A DNA stretch of 64,000 bases from Roseivirga echinicomitans (GCF_001592935.1 NZ_LRDB01000050.1:186001-250000); one strand, 5' to 3'; shown: positions 44,293 to 54,832, counted from the stretch's first letter. The notes: a model not told the origin generated them from the letters alone. Translations and numbers: made by a program.

Positions 44293-45600
44293 TTACTTAT
44301 TACTGATCTTTCTATTTTTATCTAAACCAGCTTCGGCTACAGTGACTAATAAGGCCAACTTGATGGCGTCAGCACCATTTTTGTTTAACCACCATTCCGT
44401 CAATGAATGTCCGTCTGAGCCTACACCACCACGCCCCAAAGTAACCGCTGGAATCCCCAAGGCGATTGGGATATTAGAGTTAGTAGAACCTCTCGTCAAT
44501 GAAGGTTCTTCCCCAAAATACTCAGTAGCTGCCATAGAACGTTGTACCAAAGCAAGGCTTGTGGCCAATTCGCCACTTGGCCTATCTCCTATTTGCTCAA
44601 GCACTAAAGTAAGTTTCTCGCCTTTGATTCCACTGTTATTGTAATCTACCAAGGCACGGTTCATGGCGTCTTTGAATATTTTGTCAATTTGATTTAAGCG
44701 ATCAGGACTTACCGAACGCATATCCACTTCCATCCATGACTCAAAAGGAATAGAATTCACCGAAGTTCCTCCGCCCATTCTTCCTACATTAAAGCTTGTT
44801 CTTGGTCCCTCTGCTGTGAACTTAGAAGCATCTTGCGTAAAGTAATCAATCGCTTTTCCAATGGCATGATGAGGATTCCCCAAACCAAAGGCACCCCAAG
44901 AGTGTCCACCCGGCCCTTTGAAAATGGCCTTGTATCTTTTTGAGCCCAAACCCTGATTGTTCACTCGACCAATAGAACCTCCATCAATTGAAATCCATGA
45001 GTCAATTCTCACTTCGCCTGCTTCGAATAAATGACGAACACCTCTCAAATCGCCCAAGCCTTCTTCGCCCACAGTGCCTACAAAAAGCAAGTCAGCTTCT
45101 GTCTGTATTTCAGCCTTATTCAAAGCCCTTAAAGTAGTCAATACTACCACCAAACCTCTCGTATCGTCACCGATTCCTGGGGCGTACATCGTGTCTCCTT
45201 TGTACTTTACTTTTACATCCGTCCCCTCAGGGAAAACGGTATCTAAATGTGCATCTAAGGCAACAGTTCTGCCTCCTTTGGTGCCTTTCTTTAAAGCCAA
45301 TACATTCCCGACTTCATCAATCCACACCCTATCAGCACCAGCTTCTTCCAGCATTTCCTTATACTTTAAGGCACGTTTGGTCTCCTTAAATGGAGGCGCT
45401 TCAATTTCTGTCAGTAATACCAAATCACTTTGAGATTGAGCCTCAAGTTCATCTATGACCTGGAAAGCCTTCTCCAGCTGCTTTTCCAAAGTAAGGTTCT
45501 TAATTTCTTTTGTATAGGCCTTTTCAACCTCTGCCTTTTGGGCAAAAAGATTGACGCTTAAGAATGTCACAAAAAGGAGGGCTATCAATTTCTTCATCAT
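44293..45600 (-). CDS. M20-family metallopeptidase, exported
   Basis: 435 aa with signal peptide (LIALLFVTFLSVNLFAQ). Dinuclear zinc site: DAHLDTVFP (His, Asp), GIGDDTRG (bridging Asp), GTVGEEGLGD (general-base and metal Glu) and a late His in GSDGHSLTEW. The dimerisation domain with GPGGHSWGAFG is present. It is close to tripeptide aminopeptidase PepT-like or carboxypeptidase G2-like forms. Start may be either of two adjacent Met codons. Confidence 0.92.
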   Translation of the reverse strand: MMKKLIALLFVTFLSVNLFAQKAEVEKAYTKEIKNLTLEKQLEKAFQVIDELEAQSQSDLVLLTEIEAPPFKETKRALKYKEMLEEAGADRVWIDEVGNVLALKKGTKGGRTVALDAHLDTVFPEGTDVKVKYKGDTMYAPGIGDDTRGLVVVLTTLRALNKAEIQTEADLLFVGTVGEEGLGDLRGVRHLFEAGEVRIDSWISIDGGSIGRVNNQGLGSKRYKAIFKGPGGHSWGAFGLGNPHHAIGKAIDYFTQDASKFTAEGPRTSFNVGRMGGGTSVNSIPFESWMEVDMRSVSPDRLNQIDKIFKDAMNRALVDYNNSGIKGEKLTLVLEQIGDRPSGELATSLALVQRSMAATEYFGEEPSLTRGSTNSNIPIALGIPAVTLGRGGVGSDGHSLTEWWLNKNGADAIKLALLVTVAEAGLDKNRKISNK

Positions 45601-45772
45601 TGGGGTCTTTTATTTGGAATCAAGATAAGGTATAAATCTGAGTTGATTCACGGGTTTTTGATGAACGACATACCTTTGTCCGCTCCCTTTCCTTCTTCTC
45701 TTGCCTTAACTCTCATTTTCAACTATCTTGAACAGGTAATTAATTATTTAAACCACCAAATCTCTGATCCCC

Positions 45773-46660
45773 ATGAAAAAGCTGACCAAAGAAGAAGTAA
45801 ATCCAGAAATCTACGATCTGTATGATGACTATGCCCACAGTAAGATTGATAGAAGGCAATTTATGGAGAAGCTTTCCATTTATGCCATTGGTGGCATTAC
45901 CATAACCTCCCTTATGGGCTTTATGATGCCCAATTATAAAGACACCATGTTGGTAGCTCCAGACGATGAAAGAATCAGTTCTGATTATATCAATTATGAA
46001 TCGCCAAAAGGTGGCGGAACTATCAAAGGTTTGTTATCTAAACCCAACAATTCGAGCGGTAAACTACCGGGGATAGTTGTGGTGCATGAAAACCGTGGGT
46101 TAAACCCATATATAGAAGATGTAGGACGCAGAGCTGCTGTAGATGGCTTTATCACTTTGGCACCCGATGCCCTCACTCCACTGGGGGGGTATCCTGGTAA
46201 CGATGATGAAGGTAGAGCCATGCAAAGCAAGCGCGATAGAAATGAGATGTTAGAGGATTTCATTGCTGCTTATGAGTATTTACGCAATCATCCAGACTGC
46301 AATGGAAAAATAGGCGTTGTGGGTTTCTGTTTTGGTGGTTGGATCGCCAATATGATGGCCGTGAAAGTACCTACTTTAGGCGCAGCAGTTCCTTTCTATG
46401 GTGGCCAGCCTTCGGCAGAAGATGCTGCCAAGGTAAAAGCTCCACTAATGTTACAGTATGGCGGTTTAGATACACGAGTGAATGCGGGATGGCCTGCATA
46501 CGAGGAAGTATTAAAAGCAAATAATGTGAAGTATGAGGTATTTATTTATGAGGATGCAAATCATGGCTTCCATAACAATACCACACCTCGTTATGATGAA
46601 GCTGCTGCTACTTTAGCCTGGTCAAGAACCATCAAGTTCTTTAAGGATAATCTGGTTTAA
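45773..46660 (+). CDS. Dienelactone hydrolase-family protein, Tat-exported
   Basis: 295 aa. The N-terminus has DRRQFMEKL followed by a hydrophobic run, a twin-arginine signal, so the folded enzyme is exported. Triad: Cys nucleophile in GFCFGGW, Asp in GGLDTRVN and His in NHGFHNN. This alpha/beta hydrolase family opens dienelactones or acts as a general esterase. Confidence 0.9.
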   Translation: MKKLTKEEVNPEIYDLYDDYAHSKIDRRQFMEKLSIYAIGGITITSLMGFMMPNYKDTMLVAPDDERISSDYINYESPKGGGTIKGLLSKPNNSSGKLPGIVVVHENRGLNPYIEDVGRRAAVDGFITLAPDALTPLGGYPGNDDEGRAMQSKRDRNEMLEDFIAAYEYLRNHPDCNGKIGVVGFCFGGWIANMMAVKVPTLGAAVPFYGGQPSAEDAAKVKAPLMLQYGGLDTRVNAGWPAYEEVLKANNVKYEVFIYEDANHGFHNNTTPRYDEAAATLAWSRTIKFFKDNLV

Positions 46661-47026
46661 CTGATCATTCTTTCTTAATACAAGAAGTTATTACGCCCCT
46701 TCAGGGCTTATTAATTATATGTTGAACATATGGAATGGGTTGTACCCATTCCTATGATATTCCGCCCCGTTGGAGCTTTTTTTGGTGAAACAGTATTTAG
46801 TCTAAAATAGAAATCACTCTACCTATTAGCCCTGAAATGGCGTAACAACTAAACGAAGGGTGCAACCCTTCGACAAGTACAATCTACTTTCTTCAAAAGC
46901 CCTGAAGGGGCTGGATATAAAAACACATCAATCCTTTCAGTAGAAGTTTTCAAATAGTTCGTAACTATAAAAAAATGGCTCCCCTATTCATTAGAGAAGC
47001 CATTTTTTTTTATAGAATGATTGAGA
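46661..47026. other. Intergenic region with REP-like palindromes
   Basis: 366 bp without an ORF. It holds GCCCCTTCAGGGC, GGAATGGGTTGTACCCATTCC, CGAAGGGTGCAACCCTTCG and AGCCCTGAAGGGGCT, the same class as at 33030-33235, and ends in a bidirectional terminator. Confidence 0.75.
46968..47011 (-). terminator. Bidirectional rho-independent terminator
   Basis: AAAAAATGGCT pairs with AGCCATTTTTTTT around a 17-nt loop. A- and T-runs on both sides let it act in both directions; it lies 16 bp after the minus-strand stop at 47027. Confidence 0.85.
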
Positions 47027-47617
47027 TTACATCTCAAATTCATTGATCAACTTTTCCTTTAGGTCTAGGAGTTGCTTCTTTTTCCCGAGGTTAAAACGCT
47101 TGTGTTCCCAACGGCTCATAAAAAAGCCAATGATAAAGAAACCAGAGATCAAAATAATGTTGAGTAAAGACTTATCGCTATTCAGCACAGTGTACATGGT
47201 AAATGCAATCACAATCAAGCAGAACCAAATCATAGATTGAGAAAGCTTAATGCGGTAATTGATGTTCTCGATCGCATTCTCTAAATCTCCCAAAATAGAA
47301 ACATCCGTTTGCTGATCTCTTTTGATTCTTTGTGAGCGCATGAACAAAATATAAGCCCCTACAATCATCATCATAGCCCCCATACTCAACGCAGCTACAT
47401 TACCACTGTTTTTCAGTAAGTGTGATATAATTACCACGCCTCCCGCACATAGGTTAGAGACGATAAGTATCACTTCCGAGAAACTGGTCTTTCTTTTTGT
47501 GCCCATTTTCTTCGCTTTAATTCTTCTGTGCAACGCATCTTCATTAATCACATAAAGTGCCTCATCGTTCTGCGTATCCCATATTTTTTTCATTTCCTTA
47601 AATTCCATGGCGATCAT
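47027..47617 (-). CDS. Membrane protein co-transcribed with an ECF sigma factor (possible anti-sigma factor)
   Basis: 196 aa: a cytoplasmic N-terminal part of about 45 residues (MKKIWDTQNDEALYVINEDAL), four TM helices in two pairs (about 48-66, 72-90, 128-145, 148-165) and a charged cytoplasmic end. It overlaps the sigma factor gene by 4 bp (ATGA). Position and topology suggest it controls the sigma factor, but no zinc anti-sigma HxxxCxxC motif is present. Family not recognised. Confidence 0.7.
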   Translation of the reverse strand: MIAMEFKEMKKIWDTQNDEALYVINEDALHRRIKAKKMGTKRKTSFSEVILIVSNLCAGGVVIISHLLKNSGNVAALSMGAMMMIVGAYILFMRSQRIKRDQQTDVSILGDLENAIENINYRIKLSQSMIWFCLIVIAFTMYTVLNSDKSLLNIILISGFFIIGFFMSRWEHKRFNLGKKKQLLDLKEKLINEFEM

Positions 47618-48108
47618 GATTTTTCTGATTTCGTGGTTAAATGTTTCTTGATTCGGTTGATCTTCACTCCTACATTACTTTCGGAAATTCCCAAAATCTT
47701 GGACATCTCTTTATAGCTGAACCCATCCAATAATAAGAGGGTGAGTGAACGGTCTACCTCATTGAGTTGGGCAATTTCCTCATACAACCAAGCCAGCCGA
47801 TCGTCTGGCGGTTGATGACTTTCAATGATGTGCTGACTAACATCAATCGACTCATGTCTATCTTGGTGCTTTCGCTCCTTGGTAGTCCATTTGATGGCCG
47901 TGTTTAGCGCAACGCGATAGAGCCAAGTGGTTACCGCTGATTGCTGTTTAAAACTCGTCACAGACCTCCAAACCTGAATCGCGATTTCTTGAAAAAGATC
48001 ATCTCTGTCTTCTTCGTTAAAGGCATAGGACCTTACTATTTTAAATAGTAAAGCTTTGTGCTGCTTTAACCAGGTTTGAAAAATGTGATTGATTTCGTTT
48101 TCCGTCAT
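47614..48108 (-). CDS. ECF-type RNA polymerase sigma factor
   Basis: 164 aa with region 2 (AFNEEDRDDLFQEIAIQVWRS and TTWLYRVALNTAI) and region 4 (LTLLLLDGFSYKEMSKILGISESNVGVKINR). The two regions and their spacing are typical of group 4 sigma factors. It is the first gene of a two-gene operon with the membrane protein. Confidence 0.93.
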   Translation of the reverse strand: MTENEINHIFQTWLKQHKALLFKIVRSYAFNEEDRDDLFQEIAIQVWRSVTSFKQQSAVTTWLYRVALNTAIKWTTKERKHQDRHESIDVSQHIIESHQPPDDRLAWLYEEIAQLNEVDRSLTLLLLDGFSYKEMSKILGISESNVGVKINRIKKHLTTKSEKS

Positions 48109-48275
48109 TTTGCCTTATTCTCAAATTACTAGTACCAACAGGCAATGGATTTCTTACACAAGGACGTAAATTTTTATAATTTCATACGCAGCACAATAAG
48201 GAGTTCCTTGTTTTATAAAGTCGAAATCAGGTTTAATCCCTACCTTTGCTGCCATAATTTTCAATCCTTTGTTTT

Positions 48276-49823
48276 ATGAAAGAAGAGGCCGATAAACAGC
48301 TAAGTCAGGAAGAAATACAACGCTGTATTGAAGTAATGGAAGCCCTTATTGGCGATACCAATCAACTCTTTGAAATGCCCGAGGAGCAACGAGTGGCCTT
48401 ATTTATGGCCGCTGGAAAATTAACTCGTCCCGACCGTGAAGAATTTGCAAGGCGCAGAAAGGACGCCAAAAAAGCCGCCAAGCGTAAAATGATTGAGCGT
48501 GATAAACACGCTAGAAAAACCACTGGTATTCGAAGTGCCCGAGAGCAAATTGTTTTTGAAGCGCCAAAACTCATTTCTTTGGTTGAACCGGAAAAACTGG
48601 ACACACCAGAACTGGAATCACCAAGAAACTGCTACGTCTGCAAAGCGGTATACACCAAAGTGCACCATTTCTACGACACCATGTGCAAAGATTGCGGTGA
48701 CTTCAATTATGCCAAACGATTTCAAACCGCAGACCTTACAGGCCAAGTAGCATTAGTTACTGGCTCTAGGCTTAAGATTGGTTATCACATTACCTTAATG
48801 CTCTTAAGAGCGGGCGCTACCGTGGTGGCCACTACCCGATTCCCTGTTGATTCTGCCATTCGCTTTTCAAAAGAGGCAGATTATGCCGACTGGGGTGATC
48901 GTCTAAAGATTCACGGCTTAGATTTAAGGCACATTCCGAGTGTGGAGATCTTCTGCAATTACATAGAGCAGAAATACGATCGACTCGATATTCTGATTAA
49001 TAACGCGGCACAAACCGTAAGAAGGCCTTCTGGTTTCTACCATCACCTGATGGAGAATGAGGAAAAACCCATTGAGAAACTCACGCCTTATGTGAAAGAC
49101 CTTTTGGCCGATCACCATTATTGTTTACAAGAATTGAGGACACTTTCTTCAGGTGCTTCGGACAAGAAGAACAATGCCCTTTCGGTCACTTGGCATGCAC
49201 CAGAACCAGGTATTGGAATAAGGGCTTCTGCACAATTATCGCAGATCCCATACAGTTTCGATAATTCGCTTCCTACCAAAGAAGTATTCCCTGAAGGTCA
49301 ATTAGATGCAGATTTGCAGCAAGTCGACTTAAGAAAGACCAACAGTTGGCGTTTGAAGTTGGGTCAAATTGAAACACCTGAAATGGTAGAAGTACAGCTC
49401 GTAAATGCCGTAGCGCCCTTTGTGCTGTGTAATCGCCTTTCGAATTTAATGCGAAAGGAAAACACGGGCATGAAGCACATCATTAACGTTTCAGCCATGG
49501 AAGGCAAGTTCCATCGTTTCCATAAAGAAGACCGACATCCGCATACGAACATGGCCAAAGCTGCCTTGAACATGATGACGCACACTTCTGCTTCTGACTT
49601 TGCCAAGGATGGTATTTATATGAATGCTGTAGATACGGGTTGGGTGACTGATGAAGACCCTGCAGAGCTCTCTAAAGCCAAACAAGAGGTACACGACTTT
49701 CAACCACCATTGGATATTGTAGACGGAGCCGCCCGAGTAATGGATCCTTTGTTTGACGGAATCAACACTGGAAAACACTGGTGTGGAAAATTCTTAAAGG
49801 ACTACAGACCAATAGATTGGTAA
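48276..49823 (+). CDS. Large SDR-fold protein with zinc-binding insert; catalytic Tyr replaced
   Basis: 515 aa, twice the size of a normal SDR. Residues 1-110 are helical and basic. A four-Cys cluster, CYVCK and CKDCG (about 116-140), looks like a zinc ribbon. The Rossmann part starts at about 155 ([12 protein letters not shown]) with NNAAQTVRR and NVSAMEG (Ser). The position of the YxxxK Tyr reads Thr (HTNMAKAAL), so normal SDR reduction chemistry is doubtful. A long insert sits at about 265-375. It looks like a conserved but uncharacterised family. It stands alone and ends at a terminator. Confidence 0.8.
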   Translation: MKEEADKQLSQEEIQRCIEVMEALIGDTNQLFEMPEEQRVALFMAAGKLTRPDREEFARRRKDAKKAAKRKMIERDKHARKTTGIRSAREQIVFEAPKLISLVEPEKLDTPELESPRNCYVCKAVYTKVHHFYDTMCKDCGDFNYAKRFQTADLTGQVALVTGSRLKIGYHITLMLLRAGATVVATTRFPVDSAIRFSKEADYADWGDRLKIHGLDLRHIPSVEIFCNYIEQKYDRLDILINNAAQTVRRPSGFYHHLMENEEKPIEKLTPYVKDLLADHHYCLQELRTLSSGASDKKNNALSVTWHAPEPGIGIRASAQLSQIPYSFDNSLPTKEVFPEGQLDADLQQVDLRKTNSWRLKLGQIETPEMVEVQLVNAVAPFVLCNRLSNLMRKENTGMKHIINVSAMEGKFHRFHKEDRHPHTNMAKAALNMMTHTSASDFAKDGIYMNAVDTGWVTDEDPAELSKAKQEVHDFQPPLDIVDGAARVMDPLFDGINTGKHWCGKFLKDYRPIDW

Positions 49824-49836
49824 ACTAAACTTAAAC

Positions 49837-49879
49837 TAAAAAAACAGCCCATTAATGAAATTCATTAAAGGGCTGTTTT
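49837..49879. terminator. Bidirectional terminator between convergent genes
   Basis: AAAACAGCCC pairs with GGGCTGTTTT, and the loop can itself pair (TTAATGAA with TTCATTAA). It serves the SDR gene ending at 49823 and the permease ending at 49897. Confidence 0.88.
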
Positions 49880-49896
49880 GATATATAGGCTCGCTG

Positions 49897-52302
49897 TTAC
49901 TCGCTTCTTAGTGCATCTACTGGATTGGACCTGGTGGCCAAAACTGATCGGTAACTCACGGTCAGTAATGCAATCGCCATGGTCATCAACCCCGCCACAA
50001 TAAATGCGATTGGGCTGATGTTCACATGATAGACGAATCCATTCAGCCAGTTTTTCATGATCCAAAAAGCAAAGGGGCTGGCAATGATAAAGGCCAAAAA
50101 CACCTGCTTCGCGAAAGTGGATGAAAGTAAATAGAACAAGCTCAACTGACTGGCGCCTAACACTTTTCGGATACCCAATTCCTTGATTCGTTTTTCAACC
50201 GTAAACGAAGCCAAACCAAATAGGCCCAAACAAGCCACGAAAATACTGAGCCCAGCCCCTACCTTGTAAATTACACTGGCCTGCTGCTCTGCCTGATAAA
50301 AGTTCGCCAATTGACTGTCTAAAAAGTGTGACTCCATGGCCGTGGCTTGATCGAACTTATTATGCACCTCTGTAAGGCCAGTCACCATATTCGCCATATT
50401 GCCCGAAGCTTTTACCGTAAAGTAATCTATAGTACCCGCAGGGTTATTCCAATAACCAAGAATCATTGGTGCTACTTTATTGTGTAGTGACTGAAAGTTG
50501 AAATCCTCTACCACACCAATGATCTGTACTCGTATACTTCTACCTTGTGAAGTTAATTCTATGGTTTCTCCAATTGGGTTTTCTAAACCAAAAGTAGCCA
50601 CAGCTGTCTCATTCAGTAATATTTTAGTGCTATCAGTAGCGTCAATGCCAGTAAAGCTCACTCCATCCTTTAATTTAAAACTGAAAGTCTCAATCAGGTT
50701 TTCATCAAAGCCCATATAGAAAACGTCCACCGAATCCCGAGTCTGTTGATTTACATTGTTGGTGACTGCTGTAACTTCATCAATATTTTTCCATTCCCCT
50801 GGTACGCGAGTGGAAACAGATACCGATTCCACTCCTGTCACTTTAGCCAATTCGGTACGCATGGCTTTAAAGTTTTTTCTAACATTTGCATTGTTGATGT
50901 CAATTACTACCAAATTACTATCATCAAAACCAAGGTTCTTATCGTTGATATAGTTCATTTGCTGGGTTACCACAATGGTTGAAATGATCATGATAATGGA
51001 AAGCGAAAATTGTGCGATCACCAATATTTTACGCAAAGCAAATGGACTGCTGGTTTTGCGCTCCCCTTTTAGTACATCCACTGTTTTAAAACGGGTCATG
51101 AAAAAGGAAGGATAAATTCCAGAAAGCAAAGCGATAACAGCGGAAAGCCCAAGTAACATCGGTAAATATTCTCCTAAAGTAGCCCAGCTAAAGTCGAAAT
51201 TCTTTTGAGTAAGATCATTAAAGAAAGGCATACTGAGGTCAGTAAGACCAATGGAGACAATTAGGGAGATTAATGTGATCAGCAAAGACTCCATTAAAAA
51301 TTGAGTGACCAACTGCTTTTTAACGGCTCCTACTACCTTTCTTATTCCAATTTCTTTAGCCCTAAAAACAGCCCTAGAAGTAGCCAAATTCATATAGTTT
51401 ACCGAAGCGATGACCACCAAAAATATAGCAATGGAAATGAAAATAAGGATATAACTCTTGTCGCCACTGGTTTGCGCTATACTTCGCTCAATGTCGGCTG
51501 ATCCGAAATGGATATCAGAAAGCGACTGCAATTCAAAATCAACCATATCAGCGAAAGGTGCTCCCATTCTTTCATTCGCAATCGCTTCGGCTTTCTTTTG
51601 CACATCGGCAATGTCGGCTCCCTTGGTTAGCACTAAATAGGAACTAGGCCCAATTTGTTCCCAACTGGTGAGCATCTGTTGCCATTGAGGTTCAGAATAA
51701 TTTTGCGAAATCAGCACATCAAATTTAATGTGTGAATTGGCTGGGGTGTTTTTTGAAATGCCTGTTACTTTAAATTCTCCTGCAAATGGCGAGGTGATAG
51801 TTCTGCCTAGAGCATCAGTTGTACCAAAGTATCGAATGGCTTCATTTTCACTCAACACCACAGAATTGGGCTCAGCCAATGCGGTAGCCCTATCTCCTTC
51901 CAAAAACTCAAAATCAAATACTTCAAAGAAAGATGGATTAGTGATAAAGTAATTCCTTTGAGCAAAACGCACCCCATCAATGGTGAAATTCATATGCCCA
52001 CCTCGCATAAACAAGGTAGTGGCCTTGGTTACCTCTGGCAATTCTTCCACTAAAGTAGAAGCAAAGACTGCAGCATTAACAGCAAATTTTCTGGGTGCTT
52101 CTCCTGTCTTATCCACCGCAATTATGCGCACAATATCATCCGCTTTACTGTGGAATTGATCAAAGGAAGTTTCATCTTTTACATAGGTGAGCAAAAGTGT
52201 GGCTCCAGTAATACCAATGGCCAGGCCAAGGATATTAATAAAGGCGTAGCCTTTACTTCTAGCAAGGGTACGAAAGGCGATTTTAAAATAGTTTCTAAGC
52301 AT
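49897..52302 (-). CDS. MacB/FtsX-type ABC transporter permease
   Basis: 801 aa, classical duplicated FtsX architecture: TM1 at about 21-40 (INILGLAIGITGATLLLTYV), MacB periplasmic domain, three TM helices at about 285-425 after AKEIGIRKVVGAVKK, a second periplasmic domain, and a C-terminal TM block with IKELGIRKVLGASQLSL. There is no PadR prefix. It follows the related permease by 23 bp; the pair share about the same plan and probably work together with an ATPase from elsewhere. The neighbouring two-component system is the likely regulator. Confidence 0.92.
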   Translation of the reverse strand: MLRNYFKIAFRTLARSKGYAFINILGLAIGITGATLLLTYVKDETSFDQFHSKADDIVRIIAVDKTGEAPRKFAVNAAVFASTLVEELPEVTKATTLFMRGGHMNFTIDGVRFAQRNYFITNPSFFEVFDFEFLEGDRATALAEPNSVVLSENEAIRYFGTTDALGRTITSPFAGEFKVTGISKNTPANSHIKFDVLISQNYSEPQWQQMLTSWEQIGPSSYLVLTKGADIADVQKKAEAIANERMGAPFADMVDFELQSLSDIHFGSADIERSIAQTSGDKSYILIFISIAIFLVVIASVNYMNLATSRAVFRAKEIGIRKVVGAVKKQLVTQFLMESLLITLISLIVSIGLTDLSMPFFNDLTQKNFDFSWATLGEYLPMLLGLSAVIALLSGIYPSFFMTRFKTVDVLKGERKTSSPFALRKILVIAQFSLSIIMIISTIVVTQQMNYINDKNLGFDDSNLVVIDINNANVRKNFKAMRTELAKVTGVESVSVSTRVPGEWKNIDEVTAVTNNVNQQTRDSVDVFYMGFDENLIETFSFKLKDGVSFTGIDATDSTKILLNETAVATFGLENPIGETIELTSQGRSIRVQIIGVVEDFNFQSLHNKVAPMILGYWNNPAGTIDYFTVKASGNMANMVTGLTEVHNKFDQATAMESHFLDSQLANFYQAEQQASVIYKVGAGLSIFVACLGLFGLASFTVEKRIKELGIRKVLGASQLSLFYLLSSTFAKQVFLAFIIASPFAFWIMKNWLNGFVYHVNISPIAFIVAGLMTMAIALLTVSYRSVLATRSNPVDALRSE

Positions 52303-52325
52303 GTTGTGTTGTTTTTGAGTTTATT

Positions 52326-54707
52326 TTATTCGCTTTTCAAGGCGTTTATTGGGTTGGCTTTAGCAGCTTTAATCGCCTGCAAACCAACGGTAAATAGTAC
52401 AATCGCTAGAGAGATGACCAAAGCGACCAGAAAAGGCAACACTCCAATATCGGTACTATAAGCAAAATTGGAGAGCCATTCTTTGCCTGCGCCAAGCGCT
52501 AATGGAATTGAAATGACCGCAGCAATGGCCAATACCATTAAAAACTCCTTGAGAATAATGAAATTGATATTGGTGCCAGAAGCGCCCAACACTTTACGAA
52601 TACCGATTTCCTTCAATTTTCGCTCAATTACGAAAGTGACCATTCCGAATAAGCCTAAAGCAGTGAGTACAATACTCACCATAGAAAAGAAGCTAATGGC
52701 CTTCAGTAACCTGGTTTCGCTGGCATAGAACCGCGCAAACTCATCATTGATAAAGCTGTAGGTAAATGCCTGATCTGGTTCAAATTCGGCCCATTTGCTT
52801 TCTAAGAATGCAAGGGTTTCAGTAATGTTTTCTGCCTTCATGTTCACGGATAGGTTCCATAAATTTCTGTTGGCAATTCTAAACGCTACTGGACTAATTT
52901 TCTGATGAAGTTTTTGAAAGTGGAAATCCTTCACCACGCCTATAATCTTCATTCCCCTGTTATTCGGGTTGTAAAGCGTCACTTCATCTTCCATCGGATT
53001 ATCTAAGCCGAGTTGGGCAATAAAAGCCTCGTTTACAATAAGCGCACTGGAGTCTGATGAAGATTGAGGATCGAAATCTCTACCGTTCACCAGCTTCAAA
53101 TCATAGGTTTTTAAGAAATCGAAGTCTACTCCAAAGATGGTGGTTACTGCACTCAAGTCCGGATTGGTCTTGGACATCATCGGTCCAGAGTTATTCGTAT
53201 AGCCGCTTCCTAATACATCCGTGCTGACCGATGAAGCCACAACGCCTGGGTAGGCATCAATTTCACTTTTGAAGGACCTATAATTTCTACTTAAGTTTTT
53301 GGTCGAAACACTGAAAGTAATGACTTGGTCTTTGTTAAAACCTAAATCCTTCTGATGTAGAAATTGGTTTTGCTTAAAGGCGATTACCGTAACAGCGATC
53401 AAAAAGAGTGAGATCACAAACTGAACAAACATTAATGTTTTACGTGCCCTTCCTCCTTTCAAGGATTCACGAGCCGAAGCTTTAAGCGCCTGAGAAGGCT
53501 GGAAAGACGATAGCACCAAAGCCGGATAAAGACCAGAGAACAGGGAAGTAAAGAGCACAACCCCCAGTAAAACAGGCAGCAATCCTTCATTCATTAAAGT
53601 GGCAGTAGTAAATTCTTTGCCTGTAAGCTGATTGAAAGAGGATAAACCTACATCGATTAACAGAATAGAAAAAATTGCTGAGATGACCGTGACCAGAATG
53701 GCTTCACCCAAGAACTGGCGTATCAATTGCCCTCGGTGCGCCCCCATTACTTTCCTCACTCCAACTTCCTTCGAGCGCCTCGCTCCTTTTGCGGTTTGCA
53801 AATTGATGTAGTTGATACAGGCCACCACTAAAATGATAATGGCAATAAACAAGAGGGTTTGAATGGCCGAAGCACTTCCTGAAGCGAAAGACATAAACTG
53901 TATGTCTCCAGATTTTAAATACATATCTGTTACAGGAAAAAACTCGTAGCTGAAGTCACCTTCAAAACCTGGTTCCTTCGCTAACTTTTCATTCTTTAAA
54001 CTTCGTATGTCATCAATACTAGTACCTGCTATGGTTTTTACATAGGTATAAAGCGAGTAGGCATAACCTTTGGCAGGCTGCAAGCCACTAGGAAAAGTCA
54101 TTTCCCAAGGAATGATTGCTTGAAACTTGATGTGTGAGTTCTTTACATCAGCAGCAATCCCCCTCACTACCAATGCTTTGTCAGACAAAACCCCAGCCAT
54201 GGTCACTGTTTTTCCAATGGCATTGGAAGTACCGAACAAGGCAATAGCGGTGCTTTCAGTAATGACGATGGAAGAAGGATCACTCAGTACTTGCGCTGCG
54301 TTTCCTTCTATTAAAGGGAAGCCAAAAAACTCAAAGAAATTACTGCTCGCATACCAATAGTCGATGCTTAGTTTTTTGGTTGAATTATCTTCTGGATAAA
54401 AATCACTGCTATTATTTCTGATAATCGCAGCTTCTTTAACTCCCGCATAGTTGCTCGACAAATCTTTATAGTCATCTTCTACCGAAAGCCCCACCTTTCT
54501 TGAATTCACGCCCGTTTGAGTGCCATATAGAAAATAGGTGTTCTCCTTTTCAGGAATGAAATCATCCATGGCATACTCATACTGCACATAAAGCAGTAAA
54601 AGCAGACTGCATGAAATACCTAAAGTAAGACCAATGAGGTTGGTGCCCGTTACCAGTTTGTTTTTCCAGAGGTTCCGGATAGCGAGTTTGAAGTAATTCT
54701 TAATCAT
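52326..54707 (-). CDS. MacB/FtsX-type ABC transporter permease, first gene of the pair
   Basis: I use the start at 54707 (MIKNYFKLAIRNLWKNKL), where all such permeases begin; the frame is open 11 codons further up. 793 aa with TM1 at about 20-40, a MacB domain, a TM block at about 280-425 after RSKEVGVRKVMGAHRG, and a second block after LKEIGIRKVLGASG. It lies divergent from the sigma-54 response regulator, and the shared spacer holds a strong palindrome and a possible -24/-12 promoter facing this gene. Confidence 0.92.
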   Translation of the reverse strand: MIKNYFKLAIRNLWKNKLVTGTNLIGLTLGISCSLLLLLYVQYEYAMDDFIPEKENTYFLYGTQTGVNSRKVGLSVEDDYKDLSSNYAGVKEAAIIRNNSSDFYPEDNSTKKLSIDYWYASSNFFEFFGFPLIEGNAAQVLSDPSSIVITESTAIALFGTSNAIGKTVTMAGVLSDKALVVRGIAADVKNSHIKFQAIIPWEMTFPSGLQPAKGYAYSLYTYVKTIAGTSIDDIRSLKNEKLAKEPGFEGDFSYEFFPVTDMYLKSGDIQFMSFASGSASAIQTLLFIAIIILVVACINYINLQTAKGARRSKEVGVRKVMGAHRGQLIRQFLGEAILVTVISAIFSILLIDVGLSSFNQLTGKEFTTATLMNEGLLPVLLGVVLFTSLFSGLYPALVLSSFQPSQALKASARESLKGGRARKTLMFVQFVISLFLIAVTVIAFKQNQFLHQKDLGFNKDQVITFSVSTKNLSRNYRSFKSEIDAYPGVVASSVSTDVLGSGYTNNSGPMMSKTNPDLSAVTTIFGVDFDFLKTYDLKLVNGRDFDPQSSSDSSALIVNEAFIAQLGLDNPMEDEVTLYNPNNRGMKIIGVVKDFHFQKLHQKISPVAFRIANRNLWNLSVNMKAENITETLAFLESKWAEFEPDQAFTYSFINDEFARFYASETRLLKAISFFSMVSIVLTALGLFGMVTFVIERKLKEIGIRKVLGASGTNINFIILKEFLMVLAIAAVISIPLALGAGKEWLSNFAYSTDIGVLPFLVALVISLAIVLFTVGLQAIKAAKANPINALKSE

Positions 54708-54735
54708 ATCTTGAGTATTTGACAATGCTCTAATG

Positions 54736-54749
54736 GCCAATTTTGAACC
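54736..54749 (-). promoter_or_regulatory. Possible sigma-54 (-24/-12) promoter for the permease operon
   Basis: On the minus strand TTGGTTCAAAATTGGC gives the required GG-N10-GC spacing, about 29 bp before the start codon. The bases between differ from the consensus (TTGGCAC-N4-TTGC), so the call is tentative, but the position and the divergent sigma-54 activator support it. Confidence 0.35.
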
Positions 54750-54832
54750 AACATTTTATTTCACTGTATATCAATAAGTTACGAGCAATCAACCCAATGT
54801 AACCCCTTTCAATTGTCCATCAGTAAAACAGG

